Of a DNA stretch of 37,229 nucleotides, positions 6,732 to 13,890 are shown one piece after another. This DNA is from Thermotogaceae bacterium (GTDB taxonomy: Bacteria; Thermotogota; Thermotogae; Thermotogales; Thermotogaceae). Made by a program: the position numbers and the translations under genes. The notes under the pieces were generated by a model. It had not been told where the DNA came from and did no database searches. It worked only from the letters and a program-made list of their open reading frames with translations. The first letter of the stretch is position 1; every line of letters begins with the position of its first letter. Where the stretch lies: assembly GCA_026993805.1 (NCBI GenBank), contig JALWSA010000061.1, positions 1-37,229 of the forward strand, written 5' to 3'.

Positions 6732-7030
6732 CTATTTCCATACCGTCACAACCTCTTTAATGTATGGTTTTATGAACGGAGTCTTGCTTTTCTAAGCGAG
6801 AAGATCCACCGCCAAGCCCAAAAGTTTTTCGAGATCCTCTTCAATTCTTACAAACTCAATAAATGTGGGAGTTTCTTCAAACTCAACAATTATGTCTATA
6901 TCACTCGACTCTTTCTGCTCTCCCCTGGCGTAAGAGCCGAATATTTTCATTTCCTTGATTTTGTATTTTCTTTTCAATACCTCTCTTTGTGGCTATTCAA
7001 TATTTCTATTATCTTTGACAGAGCCTTCAT
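6732..7030 (-). pseudogene. Broken MntA-like nucleotidyltransferase
   Basis: The pieces of a roughly 95-residue minimal nucleotidyltransferase are all present but in two frames. From the ATG at 7030 (GGGGGAG just upstream) the translation MKALSKIIEILNSHKER ends at a stop. A shift near 6975-6985 restores LKRKYKIKEMKIFGSYARGEQKESSDIDIIVEF, with the GSx10DxD catalytic motif intact. An in-frame TAG near 6793 then interrupts it, after which KSKTPFIKPYIKEVVTVWK (the expected C-terminal tail) continues in the same frame to 6732. It lies just downstream of HepT and resembles the intact MntA upstream, so it is probably a decayed paralogue. A sequencing error could explain one lesion but hardly both. 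Confidence 0.75.
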
Positions 7031-7075
7031 GCATTCTCCCCCACCTTGATGCTTCATCTGATAAAACTACATTTA

Positions 7076-7423
7076 CTATTCATCTCCTTCTATCTTCTTT
7101 AACATCTTCTCTATCTTTGCCTTCAAATCTGGTAATTCCGCCTTTATAGTATTCCATACAAGTTCGTGCTTTATGCCGAAGTAAAAATGTATAAGCTTAT
7201 CTCTAAAACCTGCCATTTCTTTCCAAGGAATATGAGAATACTTTTCTCTTATCTCATCAGGAATATGCTTTGCGGCTTCCCCTATTATTTCAAACTTCCT
7301 TATGACGGCGCTCGCAGTCTTATCATCCATTCTAAATTCCTCGAAATCCATTCCTTCCACAAACTTTTCAATTGCATGAATAGCTTCAAGAATGTCTTTA
7401 AGATACAGCTTAATATCCCTCAT
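7076..7423 (-). CDS. HepT-type toxin (DUF86, HEPN fold)
   Basis: The 115-residue, mostly helical protein has the HEPN RNase motif R-x4-H-x-Y as RDKLIHFYF (R74, H79, Y81), along with the family segments AVIRKFEIIGEAAKHIP and DIKLYLKDILEAI. HepT toxins are RNases or tRNA-cleaving enzymes. The cognate MntA silences them by transferring AMP to the motif tyrosine. Its ATG overlaps the stop of the upstream mntA gene (ATGA), the standard operon form. The gene is AT-rich (about 37% G+C in one sampled 60-nt block, against about 50% in one from asnS), which is consistent with acquired DNA. All active-site residues are present. Confidence 0.92.
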   Translation of the reverse strand: MRDIKLYLKDILEAIHAIEKFVEGMDFEEFRMDDKTASAVIRKFEIIGEAAKHIPDEIREKYSHIPWKEMAGFRDKLIHFYFGIKHELVWNTIKAELPDLKAKIEKMLKKIEGDE

Positions 7424-7713
7424 ATATAAACCACCTCTCGCTCTATCCTATCCCTTAGCTCATCTCTTATTGCGTCCCTGGGAACAATGTCCACGGGAAG
7501 ACCCAACTTCTCTTCCAAAAATAGAGAGAGCCCAACGAAATCGAAAAGTGTCGCATTTTCTTGAAAATTGACGAGTATATCCACATCACTCGCCTCTTTT
7601 TGCTCTCCTCTTGCGTAAGAGCCAAATATCCCGATTATCCTTGCTTTGTATTTTTTCTCGACTTCTTCCTTCAAACCCTTCACAACGCTCAAGACTTTCT
7701 CCAGAGTCACCAT
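7420..7713 (-). CDS. MntA-type antitoxin (minimal nucleotidyltransferase)
   Basis: The 97-residue protein has the minimal nucleotidyltransferase motif GSx10DxD (G31, S32, D43, D45, in IFGSYARGEQKEASDVDILV) and the later LGLPVDIVPRDAIRDELRDRIEREVVYI tail. MntA proteins AMPylate the tyrosine of HepT and so block toxicity. The ATG at 7713 has GAGGTGG 4 nt upstream. The frame extends upstream into asnS antisense-like sequence that is not part of the gene. It lies 38 nt after the asnS stop on the same strand, so readthrough from asnS is possible. Confidence 0.92.
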   Translation of the reverse strand: MVTLEKVLSVVKGLKEEVEKKYKARIIGIFGSYARGEQKEASDVDILVNFQENATLFDFVGLSLFLEEKLGLPVDIVPRDAIRDELRDRIEREVVYI

Positions 7714-7751
7714 CAAACCACCTCGGCGCGCGACACCCGAGCACTCCGGAG

Positions 7752-9050
7752 TCACGGGTAGACCCTGTACAGTGTTCTGGGGAAGGGTATCGCTTCTCTT
7801 ATGTGCTCGAGTCCCGCGATCCAGGCGATAGTCCTTTCGACTCCCAGGCCAAATCCGCTGTGCGGCACCGATCCCCATTTCCTAAGATCCAGGTACCAGT
7901 CATAGGCTTCAAGGGGCAATCCGAACTCTTTTATTCTTTCTACCAGAAGGTTGTAATCTGCTATACGCTCCGATGCTCCTATTATTTCCCCATACCCTTC
8001 CGGTGCCAGAAGGTCATCACACAAAACCACATCCGGATTTTCGGGATCCGGCTGCATGTAGAAAGCTTTCGCCTTTCTGGGGTAGTGCGTTACGAAGACT
8101 GGTTTTTCGAACTCTTCCGCTATAGCGGTCTCTTCGTCCCCACCGAAATCGTCTCCCCACTCTATGTCAAAGCCTTTTTTCTTCAAAAGCTTCACGGCTT
8201 CTGTGTAGGTTATCCTCGGGAAGGGTGGCTCGACCTTTTCGAGCTTTTTGATATCCCTTCCCAAGAACTCCAGATGCTCCAGTCCGTGCTCGAGCACATA
8301 CCTGACTATATAACTGACGAGATCTTCCTGCAGCTTCAGGTTATCCTCGTGCCCATAATAGGCAACTTCGGCCTCATTCATCCAGAACTCTATCAGGTGG
8401 CGCCTTGTCTTCGACTTCTCCGCTCTGAATGTGGGACCAAGGTTGTACACCTTTCCAAGCGCAAGAGCCGCTGCTTCCAGATAAAGCTGGCCGGTCTGCG
8501 CAAGATAGACCTTCCCGTAATCGAAGTAATCTAACTCAAAGAGATTTCCTGCTGCCTCACCAATGGCACCGGTGAAAATGGGAGTGTCTATAAGAACAAA
8601 GTTCCTCTCCCAGTAAAACTTCCTAATAGCCTGAATGACCTTATCCCTGAGCCGCAGAATGTGAAACTGCCGCCTCGATCTTATCCAAAGATGTCTCCGG
8701 TCGAAAAGGTAATCTATTCCATGATCGGGCTTTGTTATGGGATAAGGCTCATCCGGCTTGTGGACAACCTGAACATCTTCCGCCAGAATCTCCACGCCGC
8801 CAGGAGCCCTTTCTTCTTCTCTCACTTTTCCTCTGACTACGATAGAAGTCTCCATCGGAAGTCTTTTCACACTCTTGAACTTCTCGTCCCCGAGCGTCTC
8901 CCTTTCCAGGACAACCTGTACAAAGCCCGTCCCATCCCTGAATGTGACGAAGGAGATCTTTCCGCTCGATCTCGATCTCCAAACCCATCCCCGAAGCTCT
9001 ACACTCTCTCCAATGTGGTCTTTAAGATCCTCTACATAGACCCATTCCAT
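7752..9050 (-). CDS. asnS: Asparaginyl-tRNA synthetase
   Basis: The 432-residue class IIb synthetase charges tRNA-Asn with asparagine using ATP. The N-terminal OB-fold anticodon-binding domain covers roughly residues 1-105 (VELRGWVWRSRSSGKISFVTFRDGTG). The catalytic core has motif 2 around 204-226 (PTFRAEKSKTRRHLIEFWMNEAE) and motif 3 near 399-413 (GFGLGVERTIAWIAG). The FWMNEAE and PHSGFGLGVER forms and the absence of a bacterial AspRS insertion favour AsnRS over AspRS; the archaeal-type AspRS/AsnRS group is the alternative. The ATG follows AGGAGGGAAGGAG. It has its own promoter and is followed closely by mntA. Confidence 0.93.
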   Translation of the reverse strand: MEWVYVEDLKDHIGESVELRGWVWRSRSSGKISFVTFRDGTGFVQVVLERETLGDEKFKSVKRLPMETSIVVRGKVREEERAPGGVEILAEDVQVVHKPDEPYPITKPDHGIDYLFDRRHLWIRSRRQFHILRLRDKVIQAIRKFYWERNFVLIDTPIFTGAIGEAAGNLFELDYFDYGKVYLAQTGQLYLEAAALALGKVYNLGPTFRAEKSKTRRHLIEFWMNEAEVAYYGHEDNLKLQEDLVSYIVRYVLEHGLEHLEFLGRDIKKLEKVEPPFPRITYTEAVKLLKKKGFDIEWGDDFGGDEETAIAEEFEKPVFVTHYPRKAKAFYMQPDPENPDVVLCDDLLAPEGYGEIIGASERIADYNLLVERIKEFGLPLEAYDWYLDLRKWGSVPHSGFGLGVERTIAWIAGLEHIREAIPFPRTLYRVYP

Positions 9051-9072
9051 GCTCCTTCCCTCCTTGCAGTGA

Positions 9073-9101
9073 AGGATATCTCATAAGGTTGCGCTTGACA
9101 A
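9073..9101 (-). promoter_or_regulatory. asnS promoter
   Basis: On the minus strand TTGTCA (9101-9096) and TATCCT (9078-9073) are separated by 17 nt. The predicted transcript starts just before the AGGAGGG ribosome binding site, giving a very short leader. Confidence 0.55.
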
Positions 9102-9122
9102 GAAAGGCTTCGATCACTAACG

Positions 9123-9162
9123 GAAAAAGCGCGCGGCAGCTTCTCCTATGATCCTTCCGCGC
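9123..9162 (-). terminator. Terminator-like hairpin between clc and asnS
   Basis: On the minus strand GCGCGG (9162-9157) pairs with CCGCGC (9136-9131) around a 20-nt loop and is followed by GC and five T residues (9127-9123). It sits about 150 nt after the clc stop and upstream of the asnS promoter, so ending the six-gene operon is the simplest role. An attenuator in a longer asnS leader is an alternative; I see no T-box sequence. Confidence 0.5.
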
Positions 9163-9234
9163 CGCTGCACGGTATTTTTTTTAAACGGCACGGCACTTTC
9201 AACAGGAAAATCAGCGTGGTGAAATTGGTACTTA

Positions 9235-9262
9235 TTGACCTTCTATCGATAGAAATTATACT
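9235..9262 (+). promoter_or_regulatory. Promoter-like sequence antisense to the clc 3' end
   Basis: On the plus strand TTGACC (9235-9240) and TATACT (9257-9262) are separated by 16 nt. No plus-strand gene follows; transcription would run antisense into clc. The same bases give TATAAT on the minus strand (9260-9255), but with a poor -35. The function is uncertain. Confidence 0.4.
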
Positions 9263-9309
9263 CCCGCTCCAGAAAATATCTTGGCGTCGCTGCAAAAAAG
9301 CGCGGAGAG

Positions 9310-10410
9310 TTACTCCAGCCTAAATCTCTTGTAGAGCATGTAGGCAACGGAAGAGCCTATGGCGGCAGGTATGAGAGCTCCATGCCCGAAGAGTTCCATG
9401 GGAAAGAGCACAGCGGCTATCGGGACATTGAGCATCGAAGAAAGGAGCGCGGATATCCCGACAATAGCACCGATCTGGGCGTTCAATCCGAGTGGAGACA
9501 GAAGATAGCCCAGATTAACCCCTATTACCGTGAGCGGTGTGAAGTAGCCGCTGCTTCCCATGCTCTCTATTGTAAAGACGGTCGCCATCACTTTACCCGC
9601 AATGAAGAGATGCTCTTTTTCGCCGTAAACGATCTTCAGTCCCAGAACATTCCTGCCGAAAATAATTCCTACCAGAGAGACGAGAAGGCCGGAAAGAATC
9701 GTTTTCTGGAGCGGGGAAAGCCTTCCTGAAAACCGCCCGTACAGGACTTTCAAAAAGTATATGAGCATTCCAAAGCCGCCGAATATGGGGGCAAGGGCAA
9801 AAGCCGTTAAGACTTCACGGGTGCTTACATGCGGAAGCTGGCCTATGTTCAGCGCGTTCAGGAATATCGGCTCGAAGCCCAGAAGTCTGTAGTTGTAATA
9901 ACTTATAGTGGAAGCCAGAAATGCGGGCATCAAGTCTTCATAAGAGACCTTGTCTTTCTCGAAATACTCCACGGAAAGCAAAGCAGCAGAGAGCGGTGCT
10001 CCCAGGTAGAAAGTAAGCATCCCTGCCGCGAAGGCTATCGAGAATGTCCTCTCCCCTTTTCTGACGAAAAGCTCGGAGATTCCCTTTCCCATAAAAAGGA
10101 TTGGCGAGACAAGACCGCCGCTTCCCCCAAAGCCGAGCGTCACGGAAGTCGAGAAATACTTTAAAGCCAGATCCACAGGCCTTATCCTAACGGCTTCGTC
10201 TTTATAGGAATTAACGCCCGTTCCTAAAATCAATGGAGAGATTCTGGCGAAAAAGCCCACTATCCAGAAGCCGATTACAGGGGCAAAGATCAAAAAACCT
10301 CCCCAAAGGTCATTAAGAGACCTTATCATCCAGACCAGAGAACCCGCAAAAAACGGTGATATGAGTCCTGCAACCGCGCCCGCAAAGGCGACGAACAGAA
10401 GCTTTTTCAT
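9310..10410 (-). CDS. ClC-family chloride channel/transporter, divergent
   Basis: The 366-residue membrane protein has the duplicated ClC architecture. GTGVNSY (residues 63-69) stands for the GSGIP chloride-binding loop. GGSGGLVSP (95-103) occupies the GREGP position, and SSGYFTPLTVIG, about two-thirds along, matches the GxFxP motif. ClC proteins exchange Cl- for H+ or conduct Cl- passively. The gating glutamate of GREGP is replaced (G-L-V-S-P), which in other members gives uncoupled, channel-like chloride flux. It has no CBS domains and is shorter than typical (about 400-450). Its ATG overlaps the rsmD stop by 4 nt, so it is the last gene of the six-gene run. Confidence 0.85.
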   Translation of the reverse strand: MKKLLFVAFAGAVAGLISPFFAGSLVWMIRSLNDLWGGFLIFAPVIGFWIVGFFARISPLILGTGVNSYKDEAVRIRPVDLALKYFSTSVTLGFGGSGGLVSPILFMGKGISELFVRKGERTFSIAFAAGMLTFYLGAPLSAALLSVEYFEKDKVSYEDLMPAFLASTISYYNYRLLGFEPIFLNALNIGQLPHVSTREVLTAFALAPIFGGFGMLIYFLKVLYGRFSGRLSPLQKTILSGLLVSLVGIIFGRNVLGLKIVYGEKEHLFIAGKVMATVFTIESMGSSGYFTPLTVIGVNLGYLLSPLGLNAQIGAIVGISALLSSMLNVPIAAVLFPMELFGHGALIPAAIGSSVAYMLYKRFRLE

Positions 10411-10940
10411 ACCTTTCTTAAGATCACCACCCCGCTATCCCCGTAGTTTCTTTCCTCCAAAACTTCAAGAAACTCTGGAACAAAGATGCCTTCTTTCTTG
10501 AACTTCTCAACTATCACTATTCCCCCTTTTTTTAAAATATCCGGTCTCATTGCCTTCAAAACCTCCTCAACGAGTCCAAGCCCGTAAGGCGGATCCATGA
10601 AGATTATGTCAAAAGCCTTTCCCCTGCTCTTCACGAACCTGACCGCATCCGACTTGTATATAGTTACCTTTTCAAGAACGCCCAGACTCTCAAGGTTTTC
10701 CCTGCAAACGGATATCGCCTTTCTCGAGATGTCCACAACACTTGCGCTCTCAGCTCCCCTACTCAGGGCTTCTGCCGTCACTATACAGCTTCCGCAGAAA
10801 AGCTCCAGAAATCCCTTCCCCTTGACATCCACCATGTTAAAAATCGCCTGCCGCACCATGGAAGATGTGTAGCGCGTCCTTGGATCGGGAACGACTTTCA
10901 GGTTCCTTCCCTTGAAAATCCCGCCTGTTATCCTTATCAT
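10407..10940 (-). CDS. rsmD: 16S rRNA (guanine-966 N2)-methyltransferase RsmD
   Basis: The 177-residue protein starts with the RsmD signature MIRITGGIFKGRNLKVV...TRYTSSMVRQAIFN. It then has a SAM-binding loop FLELFCGSC (44-52), where most members have a DLFAGSG-like form. The N-methyltransferase motif DPPYG (116-120) is intact. The enzyme methylates G966 of 16S rRNA in the assembled small subunit. It overlaps both the upstream ogg gene and the downstream clc gene by 4 nt, so translation is probably coupled. The length is normal. Confidence 0.93.
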   Translation of the reverse strand: MIRITGGIFKGRNLKVVPDPRTRYTSSMVRQAIFNMVDVKGKGFLELFCGSCIVTAEALSRGAESASVVDISRKAISVCRENLESLGVLEKVTIYKSDAVRFVKSRGKAFDIIFMDPPYGLGLVEEVLKAMRPDILKKGGIVIVEKFKKEGIFVPEFLEVLEERNYGDSGVVILRKV

Positions 10941-11572
10941 TTGAACACCTCTCCAGTTTCTTTGTACCAGAGAACAAGGTCAAGAGCCGCGATGTCTATG
11001 CCAACACTCTTCGAAAAGTCTCTCATCTTCTCTTCTATCTCAAGGTACTTTCGCCTTGTAAGGCTCTTCGGGATCTCATCTATGACCCCTAAAGCCTTAA
11101 GGTTTTTGAGTATATGACGGTCAAGGATCGAAAGCGAAAGCCCTTTGCCGACATTTCTCAAAAAATGCGAAGCTTCTTTCATCCCGTAACCATCCACGAT
11201 CCTTATGAGCTCATCCCTTAGCTCCTGCTCGCTCCTGTCGCTTTCCAAAAAGCTCCTTACATCAAACCCCGAGCGAACCATTTCTCTTAACCGCACGATC
11301 CTTCCTGCTTTCGTCCTGTAAAATCTCACGCCTTTCAGGTAAGGCATTATCTCATCTTCGCTCCCAGAAAAAAGAAGGCCGCTGTCTCTTAAAGCCAGTA
11401 TGGCGTTCCATGAAACCCTGGCCTTGGACTGAGGAGTGAGAAGACAAAAGGCCATTTCCATGAAGAGCTCTTCATCTGAGTGATCGCTCAGAAAATTCCT
11501 GAACTCTTCTATCCTTGCGTTTATGATCTCTTCAACGCTTTTGTAAAGAGATATCAGATCCCGCTCATTCAT
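10937..11572 (-). CDS. ogg: N-glycosylase/DNA lyase, Ogg2 type (8-oxoguanine)
   Basis: The 211-residue HhH-GPD glycosylase removes 8-oxoguanine from DNA and cleaves the abasic site by beta-elimination. The helix-hairpin-helix and active site lie in IVDGYGMKEASHFLRNVGKGLSLSILDRHILKNL. K132 is the expected Schiff-base lysine and D151 the catalytic aspartate, as in the archaeal Ogg2 proteins and the T. maritima homologue. It lacks the N-terminal domain of eukaryotic OGG1, as expected for Ogg2. There is no Shine-Dalgarno sequence before the ATG at 11572; instead an extended -10 ends 7 nt upstream. It overlaps rsmD by 4 nt. Confidence 0.92.
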   Translation of the reverse strand: MNERDLISLYKSVEEIINARIEEFRNFLSDHSDEELFMEMAFCLLTPQSKARVSWNAILALRDSGLLFSGSEDEIMPYLKGVRFYRTKAGRIVRLREMVRSGFDVRSFLESDRSEQELRDELIRIVDGYGMKEASHFLRNVGKGLSLSILDRHILKNLKALGVIDEIPKSLTRRKYLEIEEKMRDFSKSVGIDIAALDLVLWYKETGEVFK

Positions 11573-11579
11573 GCAAAGA

Positions 11580-11588
11580 ATTATAGCA
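11580..11588 (-). promoter_or_regulatory. Extended -10 promoter placed for leaderless ogg mRNA
   Basis: On the minus strand TGCTATAAT (11588-11580) is a perfect TGnTATAAT element. Seven bases separate it from the ATG at 11572, so the predicted first transcribed base is the A of ATG. No ribosome binding site lies between the upstream stop (11597-11599) and this start. Confidence 0.6.
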
Positions 11589-11596
11589 TTGAAGGC

Positions 11597-12388
11597 TTAA
11601 AGAAGCCGTTCAAATCCGATTATTTCGAGTCCCTGGGTATCGTAATCCCTGAACTTGTCATCGCTCAAAATCGCCGCTCTCTTTTCTCTTGCAAGAGATA
11701 TTAAAAGCTCATCTGCCGGAGAGTGAAAGAAAACCCTGCTGCTTTTTGAAATCTGCTCGAAGACTTCCCTTTCGCTGGCGGGGATTATGTGCGGGGCGCT
11801 CCTGTCAAATACCACCCAGAAGGGAAAATAAAAGGGCTTCAATGTGGAAAGACAGTCGAAAAGATCGCCGAAAGCAGAAGGCGAAAGATCATGTTTCCAC
11901 AAAAAGTTGTTTCCATCTATCACCACTGGGCTTTTCGGTTTTCTTACCAAAGAGCTGAAAAGATAAGACTCCATGCATTCTGAGAGCTTCTGGCGAGCGC
12001 GCGTCGAAATTTCCGCCACCACCTTGCAATCCTGAAGAGCTTTTTCATCGAAATTCCAAACCGTGAAAGAGCAGCACTTTTCTATAACATCTTCGAAAAG
12101 CTCTTCTTCCTTCTCTGAAGCTTCCCTTTTTCTCTTTCTTCCTTTTAAAATTTCAAAAACTTCATCAAGCGCTTTTTCATCTATCCCAAGAATGAGCGAA
12201 GCTTCTCTTTTTCTTTTCTTCAGACTTCCCCTGCCGAAAACGAGTCTTTTGAGCGCAAGTTCTGCTATATCGGGTCCCGCCTTTGAAATGGCATCCGCAA
12301 TCCTGCCTTCGAATATGATCAAAAGATCCTCCAAATCTTCCTGATCCCATCCATCCTTTCTCAGGATCCTTAAAAGCTCTTCCTTCAT
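11597..12388 (-). CDS. Putative PIN-like (Zc3h12a/NYN-type) ribonuclease
   Basis: The 263-residue protein has a helical, basic N-terminal half (about 1-145) in which a KRKREAS element occurs twice (58-64 and 85-91). Its C-terminal half resembles PIN-like NYN/Zc3h12a nucleases. Strands ending in acidic residues line up: VVIDGNNFLW (155-164, D158), WVVFDRSAP (D195), SPADELLISLA (D226) and AAILSDDKFRDY (238-249, D243/D244). That last form closely resembles the VSNDNYRD motif of Regnase-like RNases. Four conserved acids suggest a metal-dependent endoribonuclease, but this is by motif only. It overlaps the upstream ABC permease gene by 4 nt. Its RNA target and any link to the transporter are unknown. 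Confidence 0.6.
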   Translation of the reverse strand: MKEELLRILRKDGWDQEDLEDLLIIFEGRIADAISKAGPDIAELALKRLVFGRGSLKKRKREASLILGIDEKALDEVFEILKGRKRKREASEKEEELFEDVIEKCCSFTVWNFDEKALQDCKVVAEISTRARQKLSECMESYLFSSLVRKPKSPVVIDGNNFLWKHDLSPSAFGDLFDCLSTLKPFYFPFWVVFDRSAPHIIPASEREVFEQISKSSRVFFHSPADELLISLAREKRAAILSDDKFRDYDTQGLEIIGFERLL

Positions 12389-13890
12389 GCCATCCCCTTC
12401 ATGAGCTCTTCGTACTTTTTTCTAACGCCTTTGATGGACTTGAAAATGAAGAAGGCCGTGAGGGATAGTGAACCTATGAGAATCAAAAGCCCCCACCATT
12501 TTTCCTTCACCGCAAGGCCGAAAATCGCGCCTCCCGCAAGTCCCATTATGGAGAAGGTGAGCCATGGGGACGCCTTCATGCTTTCTCTCGTAACATTCTC
12601 AGACCTTGGGGGATGCGCAAAAATGTATTCAACCCCCATCAAGGAAGCCGCTATGTGCTCAAAGAGGGCTATTCCAAGAAGCGGGAAAGCAAGCCAGCTG
12701 AAACCCTTGAAGATGGTCGAAAACAGAACCACACCGACGGCTAAAAGGAAATTAATAATCACGGGCGTGAACACCTTTCCCAAAACGATCTCTCTGAACT
12801 TGAGCGGCGCGGCTCTCGTAACCTGCCAGGCAATGAGATCTGGCGTAGTGGCAATGCTCGATTCCATCATGACGTAGAGAGAGCTTATGGGAATTGCCAC
12901 CAAAAGCGCGTAGACGGGCTCCTTAGAAGACCAACCCATGAAAGCCCCGAAGATGTACGGATAGAGCAAAAGGAAAAGGGAGTTCTCCGCCCTGAATATG
13001 GTCTTCAGGTCTTTGACGATTATCGCCATACCCTTCCCCATTCTGGAAAACTGGACCTTTCCCCTGCTCTTTCTGAAAACACTAAATCCCAGAGTTTTAG
13101 CTTCCCTTATGAACAGATAGCCAAATAAGGCTGCAAGAGCCAGAGAAAACAGTATGTAAGCGGGATTGTCCGCCCCCGTGATGGAATAACCAAGGACGTT
13201 CAAAGGACTTCTGAGAAGACCGTAAAGATTTGAAAGGCGCTTGAAAACTTCCTCAAAACCAGAAGCGTTTTCGAGATATGCGTTCATGGTGAAAACGAAT
13301 CCAATCACCGCAAGAGATTGAACGAGTATGAAGATTCTCCTCGCGACGCTCGTTGAAATTCTCTTGGCCGCGAATGTTGCGAGGTAAACTCCAAGGGCGA
13401 GCAAAAAGAGCGTATGAAAAACAGAGGAAACGGCAGCCCAGATGGCAAATGGGACACCGCCCTTGGCGTATCCGTAGGCCACAGCCACGGCCACGAGCAT
13501 TCCGAACATGGGAAGGTCGTATATGAAAGAGATGAATATCTGATACACCGTTATGGTCCATCTTCTCAGCGGGAGAGAGAGCAGAAACTCTATCTCTTCG
13601 TTCATCGAAAGGACATAAACAGCCGTTCCGATCGTTCCTATGACGAAAAATCCTCCCGCGAATACCATCCAGTAAAGTGCCGTGAGCTCGAGAAAATCAA
13701 CTCCGCCAACCGTGCTCCCCGCAAGCCTTGAAAAATTCATATCCATTATGAAAACAGTGAAGCCGAGAAAGTAAACGAAGATAAAAATCTGAACAAGCAG
13801 AGTCGTCCTTCTTGTGGCTCTGGCTTTTTTCTTTCTCGAACTCGTCTGAAGGAAAAGGCCGTATTTTAAGAAGAGCTTGAGCTCTCTCAT
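12385..13890 (-). CDS. ABC-2-type transporter permease
   Basis: The 501-residue protein has about 11-12 hydrophobic segments. After a basic N-terminus (SSRKKKARATRR) comes an LVQIFIFVYFLGFTVFIM helix. A typical cytoplasmic element, MNEEIEFLLSLPLRRWTITVYQI, matches the coupling region of ABC-2 exporters. It should form the membrane part of an exporter with the ATPase encoded immediately upstream, whose stop it overlaps by 4 nt. The substrate is unknown; bacterial relatives include drug, antibiotic and lipid exporters. No extracytoplasmic binding domain is present. Confidence 0.85.
   Translation of the reverse strand: MRELKLFLKYGLFLQTSSRKKKARATRRTTLLVQIFIFVYFLGFTVFIMDMNFSRLAGSTVGGVDFLELTALYWMVFAGGFFVIGTIGTAVYVLSMNEEIEFLLSLPLRRWTITVYQIFISFIYDLPMFGMLVAVAVAYGYAKGGVPFAIWAAVSSVFHTLFLLALGVYLATFAAKRISTSVARRIFILVQSLAVIGFVFTMNAYLENASGFEEVFKRLSNLYGLLRSPLNVLGYSITGADNPAYILFSLALAALFGYLFIREAKTLGFSVFRKSRGKVQFSRMGKGMAIIVKDLKTIFRAENSLFLLLYPYIFGAFMGWSSKEPVYALLVAIPISSLYVMMESSIATTPDLIAWQVTRAAPLKFREIVLGKVFTPVIINFLLAVGVVLFSTIFKGFSWLAFPLLGIALFEHIAASLMGVEYIFAHPPRSENVTRESMKASPWLTFSIMGLAGGAIFGLAVKEKWWGLLILIGSLSLTAFFIFKSIKGVRKKYEELMKGMA

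Noticed and set aside
7611-8534. 307-residue plus-strand open frame opposite asnS
   Set aside because: The opposite strand encodes a complete AsnRS with all motifs, so this is a shadow.
9051-9309. T-box riboswitch in the asnS leader
   Set aside because: The hairpin before asnS lacks the conserved T-box sequence, and a nearer promoter gives a leader too short for one.
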